DNA of 64,000 bases from Saprospira sp. CCB-QB6. GTDB lineage: Bacteria > Bacteroidota > Bacteroidia > Chitinophagales > Saprospiraceae. The stretch lies in contig NZ_CP116808.1 of assembly GCF_028464065.1 (NCBI RefSeq), positions 3,501,501 through 3,565,500 of the forward strand, given 5' to 3'. The notes under the pieces are model-generated. The model ran no database searches. It was not told the DNA's origin and saw only the letters and a list, made by a program, of their open reading frames with translations. The position numbers and the translations under genes are program-made. Below are positions 1 to 8,068 of the stretch, piece by piece (positions within the stretch are counted from its first letter, which is position 1; every line of letters begins with the position of its first letter).

Positions 1-770
1 TTAAGTAAACTATTTAGGTAGTTAGAAATTTCCGGAGCTAATTGTTCATTGTAAGGAGAGAGTGATTTTTTTAGGCTATAGAAAAAATCGGCAATCACGG
101 CTTCTTCTCCCTTATTCTTCCAGGGAGAGAAAGGGATGATTATTGCACGATCATTTTCTTCTAGTTCATCTTTGATGTGCTTAATAAAAGTTGTTTTTCC
201 TGAGCCCCATTCTCCTGTAATGGCTAGTGCAAAAGCTTGCTCCGTATTTATATGAATAATATTAGTCGCAATTTTTTTAGCTAAATCTTTTCTAGGGCTA
301 GTTTCTTCATCTGGAAAGATGATAGATAAATCGTCTTCGGCAACAAAAAGAGACGTTGCTGAGTCCTGTTTAAGCGTATTTTTCCCTGGCCAATTTTTTA
401 TTTTCCACCATAAAAAAAAGACTAGGTGCATACCTGAAATTAGATGTATTAGATGTAAATACTTAAAGTTGCTACTAGAGGGAAAAAAAATGACTGTAGT
501 TTTACTTATGCAAAATTGATAGTATAAAAGACTTAAGCTAAAAGATAACCAAAAAGACAGCTGCATGTAGAAGTCTGTTTTTTTGTTAATTTTAATGCGT
601 ATAAATCGAATAGCAATAATAATAAGAGCTACAACAATGAAAAAAACAAGCTGAGTATAATTGACTTGGTTGAATGTGATAAATTTCTCGAATTTTATTA
701 GAGAAATAATATATAAAAATGACTTCTCAAAAGCAATACTTAAGAATGCTAGTAGAGGATAGAAAAGCAG
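1..770 (-). CDS. KAP-family P-loop NTPase, membrane-anchored (runs off the window, no start of its own)
   Basis: Seen: reading leftward from the A10 run at 771-780, the minus frame stays open to base 1, about 256 codons. It gives hydrophobic stretches (around 765-690, 655-600, 565-520 and 490-410), then a Walker A motif GEWGSGKT at about 220-197, followed by FSPWKNKGEE. Known: GEWGSGKT followed by a PFSPW-like strand is typical of KAP NTPases (Pfam KAP_NTPase), which carry membrane helices and include the PifA phage-exclusion protein. No start codon lies in this frame between the upstream stop (822-824) and the first membrane segment, so the natural reading is as the 3' part of a fusion with the coiled-coil ORF at 749-1513. 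Inference: a membrane NTPase, possibly in phage exclusion; the defence role is unproven. Walker B and the C-terminus lie outside the window. Confidence 0.75.
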   Translation of the reverse strand, partial: MLFYPLLAFLSIAFEKSFLYIISLIKFEKFITFNQVNYTQLVFFIVVALIIIAIRFIRIKINKKTDFYMQLSFWLSFSLSLLYYQFCISKTTVIFFPSSSNFKYLHLIHLISGMHLVFFLWWKIKNWPGKNTLKQDSATSLFVAEDDLSIIFPDEETSPRKDLAKKIATNIIHINTEQAFALAITGEWGSGKTTFIKHIKDELEENDRAIIIPFSPWKNKGEEAVIADFFYSLKKSLSPYNEQLAPEISNYLNSLL

Positions 771-1513
771 TTTTTTTTTTGACTCCAAAAAGTAATAAAT
801 TTGACTAGCCTTTTTCTGAGGCTAGTCTTTTTCTTTGGAGGTGTCATCTTGTATATCTTTTTATCGAGAATTTGTGCTTCTCTCTTATTCTGCTCAACAA
901 GAGCAGTTCTTAATTCTTCTATTTGTTTATTTAATGATTTTAATTTTTCTTGGTCATTGGATCCTAACTTTTCTTCCTCTCTTTCGATAATTTTTTGATA
1001 GAGTTCTTTTTCCTTGGTACACGTTTCTATAGATGCTCGCTTTTTAGCTTCTTCATACTTTCTTTGTAAGGCAAGTTCTTTAAACTTAGCTTCGTCAGAA
1101 TTAAGGTCTTCTCTTAAAACAGATAGACTAGATGTTTTGAGAGTTGTTTCAGTAGTTAATTTTTTTAGTACTTCTTTTTTTTCCTCTTCAGCTTTTTTTA
1201 AGGCGTCTAATGCCTTATTTATACTTTTTATATCTTCTGCCTCTAGATGTGTAAATCCAAGTGTCTTTAGTTCTGCTATTTCTAATTCAGTTATTAGTTT
1301 TCTTCTTTCTAGGTTTGTTAAGGATTTTTTAAGGTTATCGATATTTTTTATGTTCGAGTTTATTGTTTTTTCTTTACCTTTAGACTCATGGTCAATTTTA
1401 TCTATGGCTTTTTGTGTTAGCTTAGTTTTTTCCGCTATTATAGTTTCAAGCTTTTCTTGAAGCTCTTCAGCTTTTTTCAAAAGCTCTTTAACGTCATCTT
1501 TATCAGAATTCAT
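749..1513 (-). CDS. Coiled-coil protein, probable N-terminal part of the KAP NTPase
   Basis: A 254-residue, Lys/Glu-rich protein that is almost entirely heptad-like helix (for example KKAEELQEKLETIIAEKTK near the start and EKLKSLNKQIEELRTALVEQ near residue 195). It has no signal peptide. A basic segment (PPKKKTSLRKRL) precedes a short tail that ends just after the A10 run. In the zero frame the tail is WSQKKNCFSILY-stop. In the -1 frame, reading continues without interruption into membrane helices and the KAP domain. This suggests one polypeptide made by -1 frameshifting or transcriptional slippage, or a gene broken by a one-base change in the homopolymer. Function unknown apart from likely oligomerisation. 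Confidence 0.65.
   Translation of the reverse strand: MNSDKDDVKELLKKAEELQEKLETIIAEKTKLTQKAIDKIDHESKGKEKTINSNIKNIDNLKKSLTNLERRKLITELEIAELKTLGFTHLEAEDIKSINKALDALKKAEEEKKEVLKKLTTETTLKTSSLSVLREDLNSDEAKFKELALQRKYEEAKKRASIETCTKEKELYQKIIEREEEKLGSNDQEKLKSLNKQIEELRTALVEQNKREAQILDKKIYKMTPPKKKTSLRKRLVKFITFWSQKKNCFSILY
770..781 (-). promoter_or_regulatory. A10 slippery run with A_AAA_AAC heptamer (possible -1 frameshift site)
   Basis: On the minus strand the sequence is C, ten A, C. In the coiled-coil frame the codons are CAA AAA AAA AAC, so the last seven bases (776-770) form a correctly phased X_XXY_YYZ heptamer. A -1 slip puts CTG (L) next and enters the KAP frame; the zero frame stops about eight codons on. 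No downstream pseudoknot was identified. A sequencing or assembly error in the homopolymer would look the same. Confidence 0.5.
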
Positions 1514-1676
1514 GATTATCCATTTTAGGTCTTAGTAAAATAAAGGCTAAAATAAGTAAAAACATTGTTGGGACCCTAGTGGTTGTTTAGCTTTTTAGTT
1601 GAAAAAAAAGAATAAGGACTATTAGGAAAAAAATTACTAGATATCGCCCTTTCAATTAGCCCTTTTCAAATAGCAA

Positions 1677-1718
1677 AAGGCCGAAAAATTACTTAGGTTT
1701 TTCGGCCTTTTTTTTGCT
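1677..1718 (+). terminator. Hairpin with T-tract
   Basis: AGGCCGAAAAA pairs with TTTTTCGGCCT and is followed by a long T run. It lies between the start of the minus-strand coiled-coil gene and the plus-strand gene at 1782, so it may end a transcript entering from the left. Confidence 0.5.
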
Positions 1719-1720
1719 CT

Positions 1721-1728
1721 TACCTTTG
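1721..1728 (+). promoter_or_regulatory. Candidate Bacteroidota -7 box (TACCTTTG)
   Basis: Matches TAnnTTTG, 53 bp upstream of the start at 1782. No clear TTTG -33 element was found, so support is partial. Confidence 0.4.
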
Positions 1729-1781
1729 CAATCCCCAAAAATAAACTTAGCTTTAAAAAGCAACAAAAAATATAAAGACTT

Positions 1782-2249
1782 ATGGGCCAGTTGGATAAAA
1801 AGTTTCAGGATTATAAGCTGAGCAAAAAAATGCTCAAGGCGTTTTATGGTATTTCTTATCCTACTTTGCGCAAACGCCTAAGGGCTGCGGGTTTGGACGC
1901 ATTTATTGGCCGCCGAAAATTTTTGTTTGGGGAGTTTCTGCTCATTTTTAAGGCCTTGGGCCAGCCCGAGCAAATTTATAAGGAGCTAGAAGAGCTGGCG
2001 CAAATTTATGAACAACTTTTGGCGCTGGGTCTTTTGCAAGGGGCCTCTCAAAAAGAGTTGCCGCAAAAAGAAATAAAAACAAAGAAAAGACGGTCCGCTG
2101 CGCCTATTTTACGGCCTTTGGGAGAGCCGCTAGCCTTGCTCAATCGCTTTATTGCGCTCTATTATCAGTTGCTCTTTCAAGCTTGGGAGGCTATGGCGGG
2201 ACAGGAAATGAAAAAATTGCCCAGGAAGTTATTGGGGCAGGCCGCTTAG
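1782..2249 (+). CDS. Small basic protein with a predicted helix-turn-helix
   Basis: 155 residues. Residues about 13-50 (LSKKMLKAFYGISYPTLRKR, then a loop and RRKFLFGEFLLIF) resemble a helix-turn-helix of the kind that picks a ladder of basic residues for DNA contact. A helical region follows (about 60-80), then a Lys/Arg linker (KKRRSAAP) and a C-terminal amphipathic helix. No catalytic motif and no signal peptide. A -7-like box lies 53 bp upstream. The family is not recognised; DNA binding is inferred only from helix pattern and charge. It stands alone between a terminator and a repeat region. Confidence 0.55.
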   Translation: MGQLDKKFQDYKLSKKMLKAFYGISYPTLRKRLRAAGLDAFIGRRKFLFGEFLLIFKALGQPEQIYKELEELAQIYEQLLALGLLQGASQKELPQKEIKTKKRRSAAPILRPLGEPLALLNRFIALYYQLLFQAWEAMAGQEMKKLPRKLLGQAA

Positions 2250-2387
2250 TTTTTCTACTGCAAAAAAAAGAATGGTTTTCACTACAATTCTTCATGGACT
2301 GAAGGATTGCTTAAGAACTTATGTTTTCGCTTTTCTGTGTCTAAGCAATGAATGTTTTTTTCGCAGCTTCCCACTAAAATTTTTCAT

Positions 2388-2413
2388 GAGCCGAAGGTTT
2401 TAACCTTGGGCTC
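2388..2413. repeat. Family-2 hairpin (core GGTTTTAACC)
   Basis: GAGCCGAAGG/CCTTGGGCTC stem around a TTTTAA centre, with one mismatch pair. Belongs to the covarying hairpin family; lies on the non-A side of the DIR at 2654. Confidence 0.7.
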
Positions 2414-2446
2414 CTTTGTTTGGATGTAGAACCTCCTCCCTTTTTG

Positions 2447-2466
2447 CAGTGGGTGTTAACCCACTG
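2447..2466. repeat. Family-2 hairpin (CAGTGGGT/ACCCACTG)
   Basis: A perfect 8-bp stem around GTTA. Same family, different stem sequence. A separate 16-base repeat (CGCCCTTTCAATTAGC) occurs at 1645-1660 and 2500-2515. The rest of 2250-2560 shows no gene. Confidence 0.7.
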
Positions 2467-2561
2467 GGCTTAAACAACTTCAAAAAAGCAAGCTAAAACC
2501 GCCCTTTCAATTAGCGGCTTTCAATTAGACTGTAGCTCAAAAAACGAGAGTATTTTTCTCC

Positions 2562-2645
2562 CGAAATAAAAAAAGCCCAGTTTAGATGGAGCAAATAAAA
2601 AACAGCGGCCAAAACTGCCGAAGAAAAAAGCCAAAAGAAAAAAAT
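2562..2645 (+). repeat. About 80-bp direct repeat, copy 1
   Basis: Nearly identical to 4838-4920 (shared words AGCCCAGTTTAGA, ACAGCGGCCAAAACTGCCG, AAAAGCCAAAAG). It contains a small GGC-AAAACTGCC stem. Unrelated to DIR in sequence; this copy sits just before the DIR at 2654. Confidence 0.75.
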
Positions 2646-2653
2646 AGATGAGC

Positions 2654-2790
2654 GGCTTAGGGATGGCAGCGGGTGGCCGCAGGCCAGAGCCAGTTTTTTT
2701 GAGCGCAGCGAAAAAAACGCAGGGCCGAGCGAGCAGCGAGCCCGCGAACAGCCCGGCCCGCCCGAAGGGCGGGCAAGCCCCTAAAAAAAA
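2654..2790 (+). repeat. DIR repeat, plus orientation
   Basis: Starts GGCTTAGGGATGGCAG, has GTGGCCGCAGGCCAGA, a variable TTTTTTTGAGCGCAGCGAAAAAAA stem region, AGGGCCGAGCGAGCAGCGAGC, then a GCCCGCCC/GGGCGGGC stem and an A tail. The A end faces the gene block 2914-6914. Confidence 0.85.
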
Positions 2791-2913
2791 GAAATAATTA
2801 GCAGCGCTATATTTTACTCATCAGGGCAATTGTGCAGCCTGTAAAAGGAGATCGATTTCAAGCAGCAGTATTTTTCTAAGGGGCTAGCGGAAGAGTAGCG
2901 GAAATAGAAAAGG

Positions 2914-3474
2914 CTAATTTTTTAATCGTTTAAAGCCATAGTAAATTAGGCCGCAGCAAATGAATAAGCCTAAAATGGCGGGAATCAATATTGATTTTCC
3001 TGCTTCGGCTGCATTTTGAAGACTCCAAATCATTTTTCCCGTTGCCATGAGGACAATGACGGCTAGGCCCATGAGCAAACTTCGTTTCCAAAAAGCTAGT
3101 CCTAAGGCAATAAAGGAGATAGGAATTGTTAAGGTTAATAGGCCTTTATTCCATGTCCATTCGCCATAGAGGTAGTCTTTTTCAAAGGCCAAAAAATCGA
3201 CTACATTTTTGTTAATGAGATCGGGTTTAGGAAACCAGAACATACTTGTGAAGAGGGCGAAAACCGAAATCATCATTCCCGTAAAACTTTTTTTATAGGC
3301 GAAAAAGCAAAAAGGGAGTAAAAATAAAGGGCGTAGATACCAGCTCCATTGATTGTGGTGTCGTTCGAAAACCCAATCAAAAAATGCTCGGTTGCTCATG
3401 GCTAGGGCAATGAATGCGATAGTTAGGGCTAAAAAAAAGCTGCCGAGGAATAAATCTTGGGTTTGATTTTTCAT
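2914..3474 (-). CDS. Multi-pass membrane protein of unknown function
   Basis: 186 residues with five or six hydrophobic segments (about 9-28, 45-60, 64-82, 110-128, 132-147, 161-180) and short basic loops ending in GFKRLKN. No catalytic motif is visible. It starts 41 bp from the end of the DUF3179 gene on the same strand, so co-transcription is plausible. The two may form a membrane pair, but this is only positional. Confidence 0.6.
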   Translation of the reverse strand: MKNQTQDLFLGSFFLALTIAFIALAMSNRAFFDWVFERHHNQWSWYLRPLFLLPFCFFAYKKSFTGMMISVFALFTSMFWFPKPDLINKNVVDFLAFEKDYLYGEWTWNKGLLTLTIPISFIALGLAFWKRSLLMGLAVIVLMATGKMIWSLQNAAEAGKSILIPAILGLFICCGLIYYGFKRLKN

Positions 3475-3515
3475 TTAGTTTGTTTTTTGAGCGAGGGGGA
3501 GTTCAGGACAAACAA

Positions 3516-4679
3516 TTATAATCTAATAATTTTGGATTTAGGATGAAATTTAATCCAAGAGAACCAATATTCATCTGAAATGGAAATGGGGCTGAGATCT
3601 TGTTGTATTTCTCCAGAAATATATTTTCCACGGATATTCCAGCAGCTATTGCTCTTTTGGTCAATAATTTTTTTGCCTTCAACGCTTAGCGCCAATCTTT
3701 GGTTATTCCATCTGTTATTGAAGGCATTCACTGTTTTTCCTGCAGCAACAAGGACAAAATCGAGTTCATTGTTTTCCACAATTTTTTTGGCCAGTACTTC
3801 TTTTTTAAGGTAGACGGGCTGTTGTTCAATAGAAGCTGCTGTTATTCCGATCACATGCGTTCGAGCGGGAAAAGTTTTATCTCTATTTTTTGCGGAAAGT
3901 CCTGGCGTAGATTCTGAGGCCACAATTTTTTTCCAAAGGCCAGCTATGGGGAGTTCAAAATCTCTGAAATCTTTTTCCGAAACGGCTACAACTGCGGGTT
4001 TTTCTATAGTTGCTTTCACTTCTGCCCAAGAAAGTATTTGGAAGGGAATCATGCTTAATTCGTATGGATGCAATTTGCCAATGATGGACTTAAAGCTCGC
4101 TTGTTGAAAAAAGGTCTTTGTTCGTTTGTCGGCGACAATCATGTTGGCATTTTTGAAGGAGCCCACAAACAAAGGACCTATTTCGGTGACATCAAAAGGG
4201 ATGATGCTTCGGCACATGGCGCAATAGGTCAGGGCTACGATTTTATCATTAAATTTATCGTTGATGATATGATGATGCATCACATAATCAAGCGGATAAC
4301 ATTTGGTGAGGCCATTGTATTCAATTACGGCCATTTCCATATCGTCCTTTAAGGGCAATTTTTCGGCATCTTCGGCTATTTTTGGAAAAAACAGTGCGGG
4401 AAAAGCCTTGTTTTGATCCATTTTATAGGTTAAAATCAATGCCATTCCGCTTAGGATTAAGGGGGGAATGCTCCAAATTGGAAATTCATTTTGTTGAGCG
4501 AATAAAATGCAGCTCCATATAATCAGCCCCAAAAATATAGACCAGTTAATTGGCCTTCGGATAAAAAAGTGATAATACAAGCATTTTTCGGGGAAGGCTT
4601 CAATTAAAGCCATAAATATTGAGGCCGTTCCGATGGCTAGGGCGATGAGGGATAAGCAATAGAAAAGCAATATTAGCAT
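3516..4679 (-). CDS. DUF3179 domain-containing membrane protein
   Basis: 387 residues from the ATG at 4679. A longer frame starts at 4745, but this start lets the protein begin directly with a hydrophobic helix (MLILLFYCLSLIALAIG). Two more membrane segments follow, then a soluble domain. The soluble part has MAVIEYNGLTKCYPLDYVMHH and the hallmark ALTYCAMCRS of the DUF3179 family, with later conserved stretches (VIGITA, AFNNRW, CWNIRGKYISG). The family has no firmly established biochemical role; its paired cysteines suggest redox or metal chemistry. Upstream of the membrane protein at 2914. Confidence 0.75.
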   Translation of the reverse strand: MLILLFYCLSLIALAIGTASIFMALIEAFPEKCLYYHFFIRRPINWSIFLGLIIWSCILFAQQNEFPIWSIPPLILSGMALILTYKMDQNKAFPALFFPKIAEDAEKLPLKDDMEMAVIEYNGLTKCYPLDYVMHHHIINDKFNDKIVALTYCAMCRSIIPFDVTEIGPLFVGSFKNANMIVADKRTKTFFQQASFKSIIGKLHPYELSMIPFQILSWAEVKATIEKPAVVAVSEKDFRDFELPIAGLWKKIVASESTPGLSAKNRDKTFPARTHVIGITAASIEQQPVYLKKEVLAKKIVENNELDFVLVAAGKTVNAFNNRWNNQRLALSVEGKKIIDQKSNSCWNIRGKYISGEIQQDLSPISISDEYWFSWIKFHPKSKIIRL

Positions 4680-4837
4680 AGTATGGATAATAGATATATA
4701 GGGGCTAGATAAAGTAGTTTTTGTTGGGCATAAAAAAAGAGACAAACACTAGGGTGTTGTCTCTGGCTAAAAGTAGATAAAACAGAGGAAAAAATGTTGT
4801 TGTACCGATAGGGGAGGGGATTTTATAGATTAGTTCC

Positions 4838-4920
4838 GAAGAAAAAAGCCCAGTTTAGACGGAGCAAATAAAAAACAGCGGCCAAAACTGCCGAAGAAAA
4901 AAGCCAAAAGAAAAAAAAAG
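4838..4920 (+). repeat. About 80-bp direct repeat, copy 2
   Basis: Second copy of the element at 2562-2645; ends next to the stop codon of the gene at 4922. Confidence 0.75.
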
Positions 4921-4921
4921 A

Positions 4922-5437
4922 TCACTCTTCGTCCTCCAAACTTTTTAAAAAGGCAACTGGATTTTTCAAAAAGCGGTAAGCATTGGAGGCTTGAATACTA
5001 TTTTTTATTTCCTGAAAGTCAGGAGGCATTAAGTTTCCTTTTCGGTCCATGAATAAATAGTCATTTTCTTGGCCTAAGCGAATCATATTTTTTAGGAAGT
5101 TGCAGCCCTCTTCTCTCAAATCTGCACGAAAAGAAAATTCACTAATCAGCAATGAATCTTCCGCCAAATAAAGATCTGCATCATTATCCGTTTTATCTGA
5201 ATAGGTTTTCCAGTGAAAGCTTGTTTTGTTATTTCCCCAATTGGCTCGCTTAATCAGGGCATCAACTTTTGATACAATAGCTGTTGCTTCTATTGCCACT
5301 TCTTTCCAATAAATTTTTGCGTCGGATTCAAAATATCCGCTTGCTGTACTCACTGCAATTCTAGCTGGAAGAGAATCATGCTTTTTTTCAACGCCTTGCT
5401 TGGGCAGAACTTTTAAATAGTATTGATAAATGGCCAT
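4922..5437 (-). CDS. Hypothetical cytosolic protein
   Basis: 171 residues, no signal peptide or membrane helix. It opens MAIYQYYLKVLPKQGV and ends with an acidic SLEDEE tail. A middle section (SFHWKTYSDKTDNDADLYL, ISEFSFRADLREEG) looks like alternating strands. Such small single-domain proteins are common among immunity or accessory proteins in Bacteroidota, but nothing here fixes a function. It follows radA on the same strand after a terminator, so it is probably transcribed separately. Confidence 0.6.
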   Translation of the reverse strand: MAIYQYYLKVLPKQGVEKKHDSLPARIAVSTASGYFESDAKIYWKEVAIEATAIVSKVDALIKRANWGNNKTSFHWKTYSDKTDNDADLYLAEDSLLISEFSFRADLREEGCNFLKNMIRLGQENDYLFMDRKGNLMPPDFQEIKNSIQASNAYRFLKNPVAFLKSLEDEE

Positions 5438-5486
5438 TTTGTTTTAGCTGAATAGGGGGTAATTGTAATCGCTTAAATCTAACAAA

Positions 5487-5517
5487 AAAGCCGAAGATCA
5501 TCTCTTCGGCTTTTCTA
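5487..5517 (-). terminator. Terminator after radA
   Basis: AGCCGAAGA and TCTTCGGCT arms around a short loop, followed on the minus strand by TTTTTT. Lies directly downstream of the radA stop at 5520. Confidence 0.7.
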
Positions 5518-5519
5518 TT

Positions 5520-6914
5520 CTACTGAAACAGATCCTCAAAAAGTTGCTCTACCTTAGAGAGCGGGATAATTTCTATATCGTAATTGGCGGGATCAATTCC
5601 TTTCATATTAAACTTAGAAACGTAAATTTTTTCAAAGCCGAGGCGATTGGCTTCTTGTATGCGTTGTTCGATTCGTTGGACCGAGCGAATTTCTCCCGAC
5701 AAACCAATTTCTCCCGCAAAACAAACATTAGAAGGCATGGCCACATCTTCCAAAGAAGAAAGTAAAGCGGCCACCACGGCCATATCAATAGCGGGATCGC
5801 TCACTTTTAGTCCCCCGGCCACATTGAGAAAGACATCATTATTGCCAAACTGAAAACCGCAGCGTTTTTCCAAAACGGCCAAAAGCATACTCAATCGGCG
5901 GAGATCGAAACCCGTGGCCGAGCGTTGGGGCGAGCTAAAAACAGAAGTGGAGACCAAAGCCTGAATTTCGATCAGCATGGGGCGAATGCCTTCTACCGTG
6001 GCGGTAATCGCCGAACCGCTGAGGTCTTCTTCTTTTTGGGTGAGCAAAAGTTCTGAGGGATTAGAAACTTCGCGCAAACCGCGGCCCTGCATTTCATAAA
6101 TACCGAGTTCGGCCGTAGAACCAAAGCGATTTTTGATGGTTCGCAAAATGCGGTGGGTATAATTTCGGTCGCCTTCAAATTGCAGCACCACATCTACAAT
6201 ATGTTCCAGCAATTTTGGTCCCGCAATCGCCCCATCTTTATTGATGTGGCCAATTACAAAGACGGGAATATTAGTCTCTTTGGCAAAGCGTTGCAATTCA
6301 GAAGCACATTCTCGCACCTGAGAAACCGAGCCTGGAGGCGATTCAACATATTGCGAGCTCAGGGTTTGAATTGAATCGACCACCAAAACATCGGGGCCCA
6401 AAGTGGCCGCTTGCATCAAAAGGTTGGTCAAATTAGTTTCGGCCATCAAAAAGCAGTCATTATCGCGCAGTCCGAGGCGTTCGGCTCGCATTTTAATCTG
6501 TTGTTCGCTTTCCTCGCCTGAAACATAAAGCACTTTGCCCGAAAAACTCAGGGCCAATTGCAGCATCAGCGTAGATTTTCCGATGCCAGGTTCTCCACCA
6601 ATCAACACAATTGATCCACTCACGATGCCGCCGCCCAAAACGCGGTTCAATTCTTCATCATCGGTGGGGCTGCGCACCGTTCCATCGCCCTGCACCTTAG
6701 AAATATGCGTGGGGCGGGCATGTTCTTGTTTTCGCCCTCTTTTTTGGGTCCAAGCGCCCTGAGTCGCCTTTTTGGCCTCCTGCTTGGCGCTCCCCTTCAC
6801 CGTGACCTCCTCTTGCAGGCTATTCCACTCGCCACAAGCACTACAGCGGCCCTCCCATTTTAGGGAGACATTGCCACATTCTGTGCATACAAAACTTTTT
6901 TGCGTTTTAGCCAT
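5520..6914 (-). CDS. radA: DNA repair protein RadA
   Basis: 464 residues, the usual RadA/Sms length. Seen: N-terminal C4 zinc finger (CTEC at 10-13, CSAC at 24-27), Walker A GGEPGIGKST at about 106-115, Walker B-like DVLVVDSIQTL, the RadA signature KNRFG near 260, and a C-terminal Lon-protease-like domain (GGLKVSDPAIDMAVVAAL, CFAGEIGLSGEIRSV). Known: RadA is a hexameric helicase-like ATPase that promotes branch migration and processing of recombination intermediates. It is the last gene of a minus-strand run behind the two-component genes, but is separated from them by a DIR at 6983-7123. Ends at a clear hairpin terminator. Confidence 0.97.
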   Translation of the reverse strand: MAKTQKSFVCTECGNVSLKWEGRCSACGEWNSLQEEVTVKGSAKQEAKKATQGAWTQKRGRKQEHARPTHISKVQGDGTVRSPTDDEELNRVLGGGIVSGSIVLIGGEPGIGKSTLMLQLALSFSGKVLYVSGEESEQQIKMRAERLGLRDNDCFLMAETNLTNLLMQAATLGPDVLVVDSIQTLSSQYVESPPGSVSQVRECASELQRFAKETNIPVFVIGHINKDGAIAGPKLLEHIVDVVLQFEGDRNYTHRILRTIKNRFGSTAELGIYEMQGRGLREVSNPSELLLTQKEEDLSGSAITATVEGIRPMLIEIQALVSTSVFSSPQRSATGFDLRRLSMLLAVLEKRCGFQFGNNDVFLNVAGGLKVSDPAIDMAVVAALLSSLEDVAMPSNVCFAGEIGLSGEIRSVQRIEQRIQEANRLGFEKIYVSKFNMKGIDPANYDIEIIPLSKVEQLFEDLFQ

Positions 6915-6982
6915 TTCTTTAATTTTGCAACAAATTAGTGGCGTTTTTTTGCTTTTGCAACTATTTGTTGGTGTTTTTTATA

Positions 6983-7123
6983 TTGGGGCCCGCGGCCGCC
7001 CTTTATATTGGGGCGGCCGCCGCTAGGCTTCGCCGCTCGCAAGTCTGCTCGGCCCTGCGTTTTTTTCGCTTTGCTCAAAAAAACTGGGTCTGGCCTGCGG
7101 CCACGGCTGCGCAGCGCTGGGCC
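6983..7123 (-). repeat. DIR repeat, minus orientation
   Basis: TTGGGGCC start, CTCGGCCCTGCG and GGTCTGGCCTGCGGCCAC blocks, ending CTGGGCC. The A end faces the radA start. Extra palindromic stems (GGCCCTTCGGGCC; GCAGCTCGCTTCGCTCGCTGC) follow to 7172. Confidence 0.8.
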
Positions 7124-7174
7124 GATTGGCCCTTCGGGCCAAGCAGCTCGCTTCGCTCGCTGCTCTTTTTGGGC

Positions 7175-7882
7175 CTAATGTTCTTCTGGGGCCTGGAACT
7201 TATAGCCTACGCCACGGACCGAGAGAAAAAATTGAGGATTTTTGGGATCTTCTTCAAAATACTTGCGAAAAGAGAGGATAAAATTATCGATGGTGCGGGT
7301 AGAGGGGTAGACATCATAGCCCCAAACGGCTTGTAAAATTTGTTGTCGAGAAACGGATTCTCCTGCTCTTTCAATCAGCAATTTGAGGAGCATGCCTTCT
7401 TTTTTGGTCAGTTTAAAGCTTTGGCCATCTTGGCCTTTGGCGTTTTGTTCTTTAAAGTTGACGTAATTTGGACCAAAATGATATTCGTCTAGCGTATTGG
7501 CGCGGTGGTTTTGGCTTCTTTTGAGTAAAATCTGGATGCGGAGGAGCAATTCCTCTAGCATAAAGGGTTTGGTAATATAATCGTCGGCTCCTTTGCGGAG
7601 GCCTTGGATTTTATCGGCGCTATTATCTTTAGCGGTTAAGAAAATGATGGGAATTTCGCTATCGTGTAGGCGAATTTGTTCGCAGACATCGAGGCCGTCC
7701 ATTTCGGGCAGCATAATATCGAGCAGAACGAGGTCAAAGTGTTGGCCCAAAAACTGGGGCAGCACGCTTTTGCCATCGGCTAGGCCAACTACCTCATAGC
7801 CTTCTAATTCTAAATTGAGGCTAAGGGTTTCGCGGATATTTTCTTCATCTTCGACTAAAAGGATTCGAGCAATATGGTCCAT
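7175..7882 (-). CDS. OmpR-family response regulator
   Basis: 235 residues. Receiver domain with acidic pocket EDEE near residue 11, phospho-acceptor Asp in LVLLDIMLPEMDG at about 54, Thr in IFLTAKD and Lys in ITKPF. A linker leads to a winged-helix DNA-binding domain (LTKKEGMLLKLL, QQILQAVWGYDVYPSTRTIDNFI, LSVRGVGYKF). Partner of the kinase at 8069. The two are in kinase-then-regulator order on the same strand but separated by 186 bp holding a DIR. Target genes unknown; the general class resembles Bacteroidota RprY-type regulators. Confidence 0.95.
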   Translation of the reverse strand: MDHIARILLVEDEENIRETLSLNLELEGYEVVGLADGKSVLPQFLGQHFDLVLLDIMLPEMDGLDVCEQIRLHDSEIPIIFLTAKDNSADKIQGLRKGADDYITKPFMLEELLLRIQILLKRSQNHRANTLDEYHFGPNYVNFKEQNAKGQDGQSFKLTKKEGMLLKLLIERAGESVSRQQILQAVWGYDVYPSTRTIDNFILSFRKYFEEDPKNPQFFLSVRGVGYKFQAPEEH

Positions 7883-7933
7883 ATATTATATATAGTATAA
7901 GTTTAGTGAGCTGTTTTGGCTGGGCTGATGTAT

Positions 7934-8061
7934 GGCCTAGCGATGTGCAGGGGTGGCCGCAGGCCAGACCGAGCAAAAAAGCGCAGCTTTTTTGCGAAGG
8001 GCCGAGCGAGCAGCGAGCCCCGGAACGCAGCGCCTGCCGCAGGCAGGAGGCCCCCAAAAAA
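7934..8061 (+). repeat. DIR repeat, plus orientation
   Basis: Carries GGCCTAGCGATGTGCAG, GTGGCCGCAGGCCAGACC, variable stem AAAAAAGCGCAGCTTTTTT, AGGGCCGAGCGAGCAGCGAGC and stem GCCTGCCGCAGGC, ending in CCCCCAAAAAA. It lies between the kinase and regulator genes; the A end touches the kinase stop. Confidence 0.9.
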
Positions 8062-8068
8062 CAAAAAA

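Noticed and set aside
801-1460. Plus-strand ORFs opposite the coiled-coil gene (801-998, 1014-1460).
   Set aside because: Ser/Phe-rich shadow translations of Lys/Glu codons on the opposite strand.
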